A stretch of 64,000 nt of DNA from Nitrospirota bacterium (GTDB lineage Bacteria > Nitrospirota > Thermodesulfovibrionia > Thermodesulfovibrionales > UBA1546), in the NCBI GenBank assembly GCA_009773185.1, contig WPIF01000013.1:1-64000 (forward strand). Reading direction: 5' to 3'. The position numbers and the translations under genes are program-made. Of this stretch, positions 43,293-51,454 are shown in pieces. How positions within the stretch are numbered: the first letter of the stretch is position 1; each line of letters starts with the position of its first letter. The notes below the pieces were generated by a model. The model ran no database searches. It was given only the letters and a program-made list of their open reading frames with translations, and was not told the origin of the DNA.

Positions 43293-45194
43293 ATGAAGAA
43301 GAAATTTCTGCTTATCGCATTATCCCTTTCTTTTCTTGGCCCTACATCAGGCGAGGGAATAGACGGCAGGTCCCTTCTCCTCAGGGGTAAAGATGCCATG
43401 GATGCCGGCCGGTATCCCGAGGCAATTGAGAGCCTTTCTGCAGCGCATGAGAAGGTCCCGGTTATGGGGGATTACATACTTTTCTGGCTTTCAAAGGCCT
43501 ATCAGGAAGCCGCGGATATCAATGAATCGAATAATAAGATACAAGAACTGCTCGCGGGTTATCCTGATTCACCTCTAAGGAAAAAGGCCCGCTCAATGGA
43601 GATAAAAAATATTATCGCCTCAAATGAAATACCTCCCGGGCTGAAGGTCTTTGAAGCGTATATAAAAGACTACCCTGAAGATTATGATATAAAATTTTTG
43701 TTCGGCCAGGCGCTCAAAAGCCAGGGGAAGGCAGAAAGGGCAAAAACAATCTTCAGGGATATCTATGTCAACAGCCCGGGGATATCTTCAAAGGCAGCGC
43801 ACAATGAACTGGCGCCCTCTGATATCACTGCATACGACCTTATTGAAAAGGCGTCAAATCTTATAAATGCGATGGAATTTGCAGAGGCTGAAGCTGTACT
43901 CAGGGCAGCCCTGCTTAAAGATGACGGCCAGCGCAAACTCGAAATCCTTAAAAAACTGGGGCACTCGGTGTTCAAACAAAAAAGGTATAAGGAATCAGCA
44001 GAGATATATGAAAAAGCAGGGGATAATTACTGGAGGGCAATGGCTCTTTACAGGGCAGGAGACAAGGCTGCATTCGGCTTAACTCTAAAAAAACTGGCGC
44101 TGACAGGAGACAAGAGAACAGGCTCGCTGCTGCTGCTGGCGGCATCTGATAAGAGAAGGAACAACGAGATTGATGAAGCCCTAGGCATGTATAAAACCCT
44201 GAAAGCAAACTATCCTTCAGAGGCTGAGAATTCTATGTGGGGTATTGGATGGACTTATTATCTCAGCAATGACTATCAGAAAGCCCTTGACGCCTTTACA
44301 GAACTATGCAGCGCTTATGGCAGCCCAAAATATCTCTACTGGAAGGCGCAGGCATTGGAAAAACTGGGCAAGGATGCAGCCCCTATCTACAGGCAGATTA
44401 TAGAGAAAGAACAGGATTTTTACAGTGTGCTTGCACGTATAAAAAATAATCAGGTTCCGGGTTTCAGGTCTCAGGGATTAGAGGTCAGGGCCAATCCCCA
44501 ACCCCCACCCACTAAACCCTTCCCTTCCGAGAGAATAGATATCCTTTTAGAACTCGGTATGAAAAAAGAAGCTGTTTCAGAACTCGCTGCTATCGCCAGA
44601 AAAGCAGCCACGCCTGATGAGCTTTTGTCCATTTCCATGAAACTTCAGGATGCAGGCGAATACAGGCTAGTGATAACTCTGGTATCAAGGCTCCCCAACC
44701 GAGAAATAAACCATGATATCCTGTATCCTCTTGCCCACTGGGCTGTTGTTAAGGAAGCATCTGACAGATACGGGGTTGACCCTTTTATTGTCCTTTCTGT
44801 CATGAGGGAAGAAAGCCGCTTTGATTCTGAAGCGCGCTCTGCTGCAGGAGCGCTCGGCCTGATGCAGATGATGCCGCAGACTGCCTCTGCAATGGATAGA
44901 AATATAAAATCCAGGGCTCAGTTATACAATGTAAAAACAAATATATATCTCGGTTCACGCTACCTAAACTCTCTCATAAAAGAGTTTGGTTCTCTGCCGG
45001 CAGCGATTGCAGCATATAATGCAGGAGAGGACGCTGTAAGAAAATGGCAGAACGCAGGCAAATACAGCTCTGTTGATGAATTCATCGAGGATATTCCTTA
45101 TGGCGAGACAAAAAATTACGTTAAGCGCGTCTTAACGACTTATTTTGAATATCTCAAACATTCAGACAAGAAAGAGATGCCCAAGATACTCTGA
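43293..45194 (+). CDS. slt: Soluble lytic murein transglycosylase
   Basis: Periplasmic enzyme that cleaves peptidoglycan glycan strands; 633 residues with signal peptide (FLLIALSLSFLGPTSG). A long superhelical TPR-like domain (residues 25-480) precedes the SLT catalytic domain: VDPFIVLSVMREESRFDSEARSAAGALGLMQMMPQTA with catalytic Glu near 508, AAIAAYNAGEDAVRKW, and the end IPYGETKNYVKRVLTTYFEY. A heptamer-array insertion (VPGFRSQGLEVRANPQPPP) sits near residues 387-409 in the superhelix. The gene stands upstream of zapB-zapA, linking wall turnover and division. Confidence 0.92.
   Translation: MKKKFLLIALSLSFLGPTSGEGIDGRSLLLRGKDAMDAGRYPEAIESLSAAHEKVPVMGDYILFWLSKAYQEAADINESNNKIQELLAGYPDSPLRKKARSMEIKNIIASNEIPPGLKVFEAYIKDYPEDYDIKFLFGQALKSQGKAERAKTIFRDIYVNSPGISSKAAHNELAPSDITAYDLIEKASNLINAMEFAEAEAVLRAALLKDDGQRKLEILKKLGHSVFKQKRYKESAEIYEKAGDNYWRAMALYRAGDKAAFGLTLKKLALTGDKRTGSLLLLAASDKRRNNEIDEALGMYKTLKANYPSEAENSMWGIGWTYYLSNDYQKALDAFTELCSAYGSPKYLYWKAQALEKLGKDAAPIYRQIIEKEQDFYSVLARIKNNQVPGFRSQGLEVRANPQPPPTKPFPSERIDILLELGMKKEAVSELAAIARKAATPDELLSISMKLQDAGEYRLVITLVSRLPNREINHDILYPLAHWAVVKEASDRYGVDPFIVLSVMREESRFDSEARSAAGALGLMQMMPQTASAMDRNIKSRAQLYNVKTNIYLGSRYLNSLIKEFGSLPAAIAAYNAGEDAVRKWQNAGKYSSVDEFIEDIPYGETKNYVKRVLTTYFEYLKHSDKKEMPKIL
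44451..44518 (+). repeat. Two-block heptamer array inside slt
   Basis: Block one, CAGGNNN-type units (CAGGTTC, CGGGTTT, CAGGTCT, CAGGGAT, TAGAGGT, CAGGG); block two, CCAATCC, CCAACCC, CCACCCA, CTAAACC. The GG-rich and CC-rich blocks are of opposite polarity, as in the other paired arrays. Confidence 0.72.
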
Positions 45195-45232
45195 TGGCAT
45201 CCCCGGTTCTTTCTCATTTCAAGCAGGTATCC

Positions 45233-45270
45233 TAACTCCCCTCCTTAGCTAAGGAGGGGCAGGGGTGGTT
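45233..45270. repeat. Dispersed palindrome between slt and zapB
   Basis: Contains a perfect 22-bp palindrome at 45238-45259 (arms CCCCTCCTTAG / CTAAGGAGGGG, no loop) followed by CAGGGGTGGTT. Sequences of this kind are dispersed in many environmental genomes. It may act as a terminator for slt. Confidence 0.65.
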
Positions 45271-45292
45271 TGATTAGAATGAATTTCTCCCC

Positions 45293-45321
45293 TTGAAATA
45301 CCCCATCACATTTGTTATCTT
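45293..45321 (+). promoter_or_regulatory. Promoter of zapB-zapA
   Basis: TTGAAA at 45293-45298, 17-nt spacer, TATCTT at 45316-45321, and the ATG at 45329, seven nt later. The predicted transcript would begin at the start codon. Confidence 0.55.
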
Positions 45322-45328
45322 AAACATC

Positions 45329-45652
45329 ATGGGCAAAAACAAAAGTCTGTTTGATGATGACAATCCGCCTTCACCAACAGCAGCCAGGGCGGCACGCAGA
45401 GAAGCCGGCAGTAAAAAGGAGGGCACACCATTGGAGAGGCTCAAAAATCTCGAAGATAAAATAGCAGACGCAATAGAAAAAGTAAAAACATTAAAAGAGG
45501 AAAAGACAGCCCTTGAAAAAACGATAAAACAGCTCGAGGCAAGGCTTGATGCCCAAGGACGGGAGATAGAAAAACTGCAAACGGAAAAAACATCAATAAA
45601 GAACCAGGTTGAACGCCTGCTTAATGAAGTTGACACCTTAGAGGTTGTGTAA
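45329..45652 (+). CDS. ZapB-like coiled-coil protein
   Basis: A 107-residue protein: a disordered, Pro- and Ala-rich head (KSLFDDDNPPSPTAARAARREAG) then a continuous coiled coil from about residue 33 (LERLKNLEDKIADAIEKVKTLKEEK) to the end. Coil and position directly before zapA suggest a ZapB-type partner that links ZapA-FtsZ to other divisome parts. Coiled coils are poor family markers, so the name rests on context. A TTG at 45293 in the same frame is the -35 box, not a start. Confidence 0.7.
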   Translation: MGKNKSLFDDDNPPSPTAARAARREAGSKKEGTPLERLKNLEDKIADAIEKVKTLKEEKTALEKTIKQLEARLDAQGREIEKLQTEKTSIKNQVERLLNEVDTLEVV

Positions 45653-45653
45653 T

Positions 45654-45941
45654 ATGGGAAGTATGGACGTCTATATCCTCGGCCAGAAATACACCATAAA
45701 GGGCGAGGCTTCCGAGGAATACATAAAAAAAGTCGCTGCCTTTGTTGATGCAAAGATAAAAGAAGTATACAGCAATGCCCCGAATATCACGCCTTTGAAG
45801 GCCTCCATCCTTGCATCCCTCAATATAGCAGACGAACTTCACAGGCTTAAGGCCGACCAGAAATTCCAGGATGATATTGCAAAACATCTCGGGCATATAG
45901 AAGAAAGGGCCAATGCCCTGAGCGGATTGTTTGAGAAGTAA
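45654..45941 (+). CDS. zapA: Cell division protein ZapA
   Basis: A 95-residue FtsZ-associated protein: GSMDVYILGQKYTIKGEASEEYIKKVAAFVDAKIKEV is the ZapA fold, with ITPLKASILASLNIADELHRLK as the dimer helix and a C-terminal coiled coil. It cross-links FtsZ filaments. ATG 45654 lies one nt after the zapB stop codon, so the two are co-translated; the upstream TTG 45645 is less likely. Confidence 0.88.
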   Translation: MGSMDVYILGQKYTIKGEASEEYIKKVAAFVDAKIKEVYSNAPNITPLKASILASLNIADELHRLKADQKFQDDIAKHLGHIEERANALSGLFEK

Positions 45942-46010
45942 CCTGCCCTATTGTATTTCATTTAGTTAGAACCGTTGTCCCCTTTTTTTATTATTCTCTT
46001 ACCACAAAAA

Positions 46011-46046
46011 TAAGGAGCAGGCTGTCGAATTGAAGCCTGCTCCTTA
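46011..46046. terminator. Strong bidirectional terminator between zapA and the surface protein gene
   Basis: A perfect 13-bp stem (TAAGGAGCAGGCT at 46011-46023 against 46034-46046) with a 10-nt loop. On the minus strand it is followed by a TTTTT run, so it mainly ends the surface-protein transcript, whose stop codon is 18 nt away. Confidence 0.85.
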
Positions 46047-46064
46047 AGATGAATTTTTGATCCC

Positions 46065-47642
46065 TTAGTGAGTGATAATGTAGTTTGCAGCGTTAATAAG
46101 TATGGCCGCGGCACCAGGGCTGATATGCTGTCCTGACTGTGCGCTAACCTGATTGATAAACGCCTGCATTATATTGTCCGATGTATTATCGTTTGGAGCC
46201 TTCGAGACGTTTTCAATTTTTGAGAGCAAGCTGTTTGCTATGCCTGGATTATCTATCTGGCCTGAGGTAAGTATCTGCTGAATCAATGTTGCAAGCCCGT
46301 CTGTTGTTGCGATAACATTGTATGCCACGCTTGTGGTTGTTGTATTCCCTGCATTATCCAATGCTGTTACAGTATATGTGAAGATGCCCAGACCAAGGCT
46401 ATCACCGCCTGTGAGGCTCGCATTGCTTGTGGCAACACCTGACAGTGCGTCTGTTACTGTATAGCTCGCAGTTGGCGCTAAACCAAGCGCATAGGTTGCG
46501 CCGTTAGAAACTCCGGTTATAGCGATAACAGGAGGTGTTTTGTCTATGCTGATAGTTGCAGGATGCGCTGTCTCCAGGTTGTTTGCATTATCCACTGCCC
46601 AGAAACTCACATTATGTATCCCATCTCCGCTAATTGTGAAACCGGCTGTGGAACCGGAGATGATTGTCTCTGTCCCATCAAGAATATAGTGTATCTCTTT
46701 GACGCCGGAGCAGTTGTCTGCGGATGTTAAGCTCACATTCACATCTGATTTATACCAGCCGTTGTTGCCTGATGTGCCTGTTATGGCTACGCTCGTTGAA
46801 GGAGGAGTTTTGTCCGCCACTGTAATATTAACTGTATCTTCTGCTGTTCCGCCTTTTCCGTCATCTACTTTAAGGGTAACAGGATTAGTCCCCATTGGAA
46901 TTTGGACAGAAGGGTTAACCCCCAATGCTGTCCCAAAGGGACCTGTCCATGCATATGATAGAACGTCTCCATCAGGGTCTAATGATTGCGAACCATCGAG
47001 TGTTGTAATTGCACCATTTGACCCGAGACAGCTCAAAATCTGATCAGGCCCTGCATTTGCAACAGGAGGTTGGTTGGATACTGCACATATAACAGATTGG
47101 GTCATACTTGTATCAGTCACTACGGCACTGCTTATCTGTGGAGAGATATTAGTATTTTGTCCTGATACAGGTAAATTACTTATAGTTGCATTAGTATTAG
47201 TAACTGTTGCGTTAGAATCCTTTATCAATCCTGCCGGACAACCAGAAATATTTCCATTGGTATCAAATTTCAATACCCATGCATCTCCATAAACTGCACC
47301 AAGAGCTTGAGTATAACCGGCAGCTATATATCCACCATCAATACTCTGCTGAATAGACCAGATCAAATCATAACCACTACCACCATACGTTTTCTGCCAT
47401 TCAATATTACCATTTACATCAAGCTTCAATACTAATCCATTCACACCAGCTACTATGTACCCACCGTCTAAGGTTTGCCGAATAGGATATGCAGAATCAT
47501 ACCCGCTATTTCCATAGGTCTTAGCCCATGTTGTGATAGCATTAATGTTGGCATAAGCAATGCCTGAGAAATGAAAAACAAATATTGACATAAGTAGAAA
47601 TGTTTTCACTATGTTTTTCTTTGCTCTCAACAATTTCTTCAT
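46065..47642 (-). CDS. Secreted PKD/Ig-like repeat protein with FIMAH-like tail
   Basis: A 525-residue secreted protein. Signal peptide to about residue 32 (FLLMSIFVFHFSGIAYA). Residues 35-130 contain two copies of a beta-propeller-like repeat (WAKTYGNSGYDSAYPIRQTLDGGYIVAG and WQKTYGGSGYDLIWSIQQSIDGGYIAAG). A PKD domain follows (NQPPVANAGPDQILSC, then SLDPDGDVLSYAWTGP), two Ig-like domains with TPPSTSVAITGT and TPPVIAITGVS, and a helical tail (LATLIQQILTSGQIDNPGIANSLLSKI) like the FIMAH module. Probably displayed or released at the cell surface. No cell-sorting signal is visible. Confidence 0.85.
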   Translation of the reverse strand: MKKLLRAKKNIVKTFLLMSIFVFHFSGIAYANINAITTWAKTYGNSGYDSAYPIRQTLDGGYIVAGVNGLVLKLDVNGNIEWQKTYGGSGYDLIWSIQQSIDGGYIAAGYTQALGAVYGDAWVLKFDTNGNISGCPAGLIKDSNATVTNTNATISNLPVSGQNTNISPQISSAVVTDTSMTQSVICAVSNQPPVANAGPDQILSCLGSNGAITTLDGSQSLDPDGDVLSYAWTGPFGTALGVNPSVQIPMGTNPVTLKVDDGKGGTAEDTVNITVADKTPPSTSVAITGTSGNNGWYKSDVNVSLTSADNCSGVKEIHYILDGTETIISGSTAGFTISGDGIHNVSFWAVDNANNLETAHPATISIDKTPPVIAITGVSNGATYALGLAPTASYTVTDALSGVATSNASLTGGDSLGLGIFTYTVTALDNAGNTTTTSVAYNVIATTDGLATLIQQILTSGQIDNPGIANSLLSKIENVSKAPNDNTSDNIMQAFINQVSAQSGQHISPGAAAILINAANYIITH

Positions 47643-47874
47643 TCAAAAACCTCCCTTTCTTTTAATCTTTGCAGAAAGACTAAAACCTTACTTAATAGTA
47701 TCTACACTCTGAAGATTTACGCTGATTTTCACCTCCTTTTGTCTAAGCATAAAGGATATATCTCACTTTATTTAAGGGAATTTAAGGGGAAAGTGTTCGG
47801 TAAAAACTGATGAGAGTGCCTCATTGTTAATAATCTTCATTGAACCATAAAAATGAGTAGTGTTATAGTTATCC

Positions 47875-49923
47875 ATGGGAAAGGCTCCAAGAAAGAAAAG
47901 CACTGTATCCAATGCAATCTCCCTTGCTAAAAGCAGACGTTCCGGATTGCTAACATCCATCAAAAGAGGTATTCTGTACAATCCAATCTTTCATATCCTG
48001 TTGATTGCTATTATTGGCCTTATATCTTACTCCAACACCTTTAATGTGCCGTTTCATTTTGATGACACCGCCACTATTGTTGCAAACTATAAACTCAAAG
48101 ACCTAACCAACTTCTGGCCCCCGTCCGGTTCAAGGTGGTTCGGTTTTCTCACCTTTGCCTTGAACTATTATTTCGGAGGACTGAATGTTACCGGGTATCA
48201 TATAGTCAATCTTGCAATACACGTTTTCAATGCAATTTTTATCTATTGGCTTGTAGTTCTAACATTTAGGACGCCGTTTTTCATGGTTCGACAAGCTCAC
48301 CATGACACCACCGTCACCCTGAGCCATGAGCCTGTCGAATGGTCGAAGGGGCATCATTCACCCATTCACCCATTTACCTATTTACCCTTGTTTATTGCCT
48401 TAATCTTTGTCTCCCATCCCGTCCAGACCCAGGCAGTAACATACATTGTTCAGAGATTTGCGTCACTTGCAACCTTCTTTTATCTGCTGTCGCTTATCAT
48501 GTATATAAAATTCAGGAATCAGCAGTTAGCAATCAGCGGTCAGCAAAAACTGTACGCTACCCCCTATACGCTATACGCTGTCTCACTCATTTCAGCCGTC
48601 CTTGCCATGAAGACAAAGGAAATTTCCTTTACGCTGCCGGTAATAATGGTTTTTTATGAATTTATGTTCTTTGAGGGGAAGTTCAAGAAAAGGATTTTAT
48701 ATCTGCTTCCACTACTTCTTACAATGCTCATCATACCTTTGAGCATGATTGGAATTGATAACCCAATAGGAGATGCAATTGGAGAGCTAAGAGAGGCAGC
48801 ACAGGAGACAGAGGAGATTCCAAGATGGAGCTATCTCTTTACACAATTCAAGGTAATTGTTACATACATAAGACTCTTGGTTCTTCCGATAAATCAGAAC
48901 CTTGATTATGACTATCCGCTATATCATTCTTTCTTTGAGCCGAATGTATTTTTATCTTTTTTGTTTCTTCTTTCTCTTATCGGGCTCGGTATTTATCTTC
49001 TTTACCGTTCACGTTTCACGTCTCACGCCTCACGCTTTTTAGCTTTCGGCATCCTCTGGTTCTTCATAACCCTCTCTGTTGAATCATCAATTATCCCTAT
49101 AAGGGATATAATAAATGAACATAGGTTATATCTGCCGAGTGTCGGAATCATTATTGCCTTCACATCATCTGCTTTTTATGTTTTACAGTTCACAATTCAC
49201 CGTTCACGGTTCATTGCTTATGCCTCGCGTTTCTCCCTGCCTGCTGCCTGCTCCCTACTGACTGCTATTATCATTGCTCTTTCAATTGCCACTTATAAGA
49301 GGAATACTGTCTGGCAAGACGAGGTGAGTTTTTGGGAGGATGGGGTGAGAAAAAGTCCTAAGAAAGCGCGAAGCTATAATTTATTAGGTACTTCTTATGC
49401 AAAGCAAAAACAATTCGAAAAAGCTATACAGCAATTTCAAACTGCCCTAAAACTAAAACCTGCCTATCCCCTTGCTTATTACAACATGGGTCTTACTTAC
49501 GTTGAGCAAGAGCAAATAGATAATGCCATACAAGCATTTCAGGCTGCATTAAATCTGCAACCTAAATATGCAGAGGCATACAATGATATTGGGATAGCTT
49601 ATGACAAAAAGGGGATGATAGATAATGCCATACAGGCATTTCAGGCTGCATTAACCTTGCAATTAGATTTTCCAAACGCACATAACAACATTGGAATTGC
49701 ATATGTAGAAAAAGGATTAATTTACAATGCCATAGAGCATTACAAAATTGCCTTAAAGTTGGACCCAAATAATGCAACAATTCATTTAAATCTCGGGATT
49801 GCTTATCAGCGTATAGGGGATACCGATAATGCACGCAAAGAAGTAGAGAGAGCATTACAAATAGATCCCAGCCATTATCAGGCTCTACAGTTTTTGGATT
49901 ATATTTATGAAATTTCCCATTAA
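47875..49923 (+). CDS. Multi-pass membrane TPR protein, TMTC-like
   Basis: A 682-residue protein: about ten to eleven membrane helices (55-485) and four to five C-terminal TPR repeats (NLLGTSYAKQKQFEKAIQQFQ ... ALKLDPNNA). The first loop carries FHFDDTATIV, with the paired Asp of GT-C glycosyltransferases, and a later EHRLYLPSVGI is found in TMTC-type O-mannosyltransferase-like proteins. Sugar transfer is inferred. At least four repeat-derived patches (residues about 136-170, 213-236, 378-386, 438-464) interrupt loops between helices. No Shine-Dalgarno is clear at ATG 47875. It overlaps no neighbour. Confidence 0.78.
   Translation: MGKAPRKKSTVSNAISLAKSRRSGLLTSIKRGILYNPIFHILLIAIIGLISYSNTFNVPFHFDDTATIVANYKLKDLTNFWPPSGSRWFGFLTFALNYYFGGLNVTGYHIVNLAIHVFNAIFIYWLVVLTFRTPFFMVRQAHHDTTVTLSHEPVEWSKGHHSPIHPFTYLPLFIALIFVSHPVQTQAVTYIVQRFASLATFFYLLSLIMYIKFRNQQLAISGQQKLYATPYTLYAVSLISAVLAMKTKEISFTLPVIMVFYEFMFFEGKFKKRILYLLPLLLTMLIIPLSMIGIDNPIGDAIGELREAAQETEEIPRWSYLFTQFKVIVTYIRLLVLPINQNLDYDYPLYHSFFEPNVFLSFLFLLSLIGLGIYLLYRSRFTSHASRFLAFGILWFFITLSVESSIIPIRDIINEHRLYLPSVGIIIAFTSSAFYVLQFTIHRSRFIAYASRFSLPAACSLLTAIIIALSIATYKRNTVWQDEVSFWEDGVRKSPKKARSYNLLGTSYAKQKQFEKAIQQFQTALKLKPAYPLAYYNMGLTYVEQEQIDNAIQAFQAALNLQPKYAEAYNDIGIAYDKKGMIDNAIQAFQAALTLQLDFPNAHNNIGIAYVEKGLIYNAIEHYKIALKLDPNNATIHLNLGIAYQRIGDTDNARKEVERALQIDPSHYQALQFLDYIYEISH
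48287..48387 (+). repeat. REP-like hairpin followed by an octamer array in the TMTC-like gene
   Basis: TTCGACAAGCTCA (48287-48299) faces TGAGCCTGTCGAA (near 48327-48339) with one mismatch, a very widespread REP-like element. Immediately after come four eight-nt units (ATTCACCC twice, ATTTACCT, ATTTACCC; 48356-48387). All of it is translated in frame (VRQAHHD, then SPIHPFTYLP). Confidence 0.8.
48511..48584 (+). repeat. Paired heptamer arrays in the TMTC-like gene
   Basis: TTCAGGA, ATCAGCA, GTTAGCA, ATCAGCG, GTCAGCA (48511-48545), then after a short spacer CTATACG twice and CTGTCTC (48564-48584). AGC-centred units face GCT-bearing units, again opposite polarity. Translated as QQLAISGQQKLYATPYTLYA. 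Confidence 0.8.
49007..49034 (+). repeat. Heptamer array (TTCACG) in the TMTC-like gene
   Basis: Four units GTTCACG, TTTCACG, TCTCACG, CCTCACG; translated as RFTSHASRF in a loop between membrane helices. Confidence 0.8.
49187..49266 (+). repeat. Two heptamer blocks in the TMTC-like gene
   Basis: AGTTCAC, AATTCAC, CGTTCAC, GGTTCAT (49187-49214), then after 24 nt GCCTGCT twice, CCCTACT, GACTGCT (49239-49266). Translated as FTIHRSRF and PAACSLLTA. Confidence 0.78.
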
Positions 49924-49946
49924 GGCTACTTAAAGCGTTAGGGCTT

Positions 49947-49973
49947 GGGGTCGGGTCTTGCGTTTTGACATCT
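49947..49973. repeat. REP-like sequence after the TMTC-like gene
   Basis: GTCGGGTCTTGCGTTTTGAC matches the reverse complement of 30687-30706 at about 15 of 20 positions. Sequences of this kind are common in genomes that carry REP-associated transposases; no such gene is seen here. Confidence 0.5.
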
Positions 49974-50144
49974 CATATTTTTCACAACCTTCCCCACAAT
50001 ACTATAAGATCCCCAATTTCCCCCTCAATATTACCCCACGCAAGAGGGAAAGTGCAATAGTGCAGAAGGCAGGGTTCACGGGGCCGAAGGTTCAAGGGTT
50101 AAAGCGGGAAAGCGGGGAAGAATGAAAATACGCAGACCTATTTG

Positions 50145-50755
<611 letters not shown>

Positions 50756-50788
50756 TTAGTCTATATCAAAGTAACCGTTTTTTCTAAC

Positions 50789-51454
50789 CTACAGCTTAAT
50801 CAATCCCTTTGTAATCGCGAATTTTATGAGGCCTGCGCGTGTATGTATGTCGAGCTTTTCGGAAAGATTTGTCTGATGGGCTACTGCTGTCTTGGCGCTT
50901 ATGCCGAGAATATCGGCAATCTCCTTGCTTGTATGGCCTTCTGCTATGAGTTTCAAGACCTGTTTTTCCCTGTCAGTGAGCGCCTCATAAAGGTCTTCTG
51001 ACGCCTCATTTTTATTGCCGCCTACATACTCATCAATAACGCTTGCTGCAATGGAAGGATGCAGGTATGCCTCACCGCTGGAAATGGCCTTTATTGCGTT
51101 CAAGAGGTCAAGGCCAACTGCCCTTTTCAGCATATAACCTGATGCGCCTGCCTTCAGAAACCGCTTTATATATTCCTTGTCTTCATACTGTGTCAGGACC
51201 AGGACTTTGGCGTCAGGGTTAATCTTCTTAATCTCTACAAGCGCCTCCAGCCCGCCGAGCTTTGGCATTGCTATGTCCATGATTACAATATCAGGATTAA
51301 GTTTTTTAACGCCCTCTATGGCCTCTATCCCGTCTGCCGCCTCCCCGACGACTTCTATATCGGATGACATCTTGAGAAACGCAGCTATCCCCTCTCTTAC
51401 GAGTGCATGGTCGTCAACTATCATCACTCTTGTTTTAGACATGTTTATTCCCAT
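50789..51454 (-). CDS. NarL/FixJ-family response regulator
   Basis: 221 residues: receiver domain with phosphorylation Asp in IVIMDIAMPKLGG (about residue 59) and acidic pair VDDH, then a LuxR-type HTH (LTDREKQVLKLIAEGHTSKEIADILGISAKTAVAHQ). It works with the sensor kinase whose gene it overlaps by 20 nt. Probable target is the adjacent cytochrome operon or other respiratory genes. The start could also be the ATG at residue 5 (MSKTRVMIVDD). Confidence 0.92.
   Translation of the reverse strand: MGINMSKTRVMIVDDHALVREGIAAFLKMSSDIEVVGEAADGIEAIEGVKKLNPDIVIMDIAMPKLGGLEALVEIKKINPDAKVLVLTQYEDKEYIKRFLKAGASGYMLKRAVGLDLLNAIKAISSGEAYLHPSIAASVIDEYVGGNKNEASEDLYEALTDREKQVLKLIAEGHTSKEIADILGISAKTAVAHQTNLSEKLDIHTRAGLIKFAITKGLIKL

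Noticed and set aside
45942-46010. 6S RNA gene downstream of zapA
   Set aside because: Only about 70 nt lie between zapA and the terminator, too short for 6S RNA, and no fitting fold is seen.
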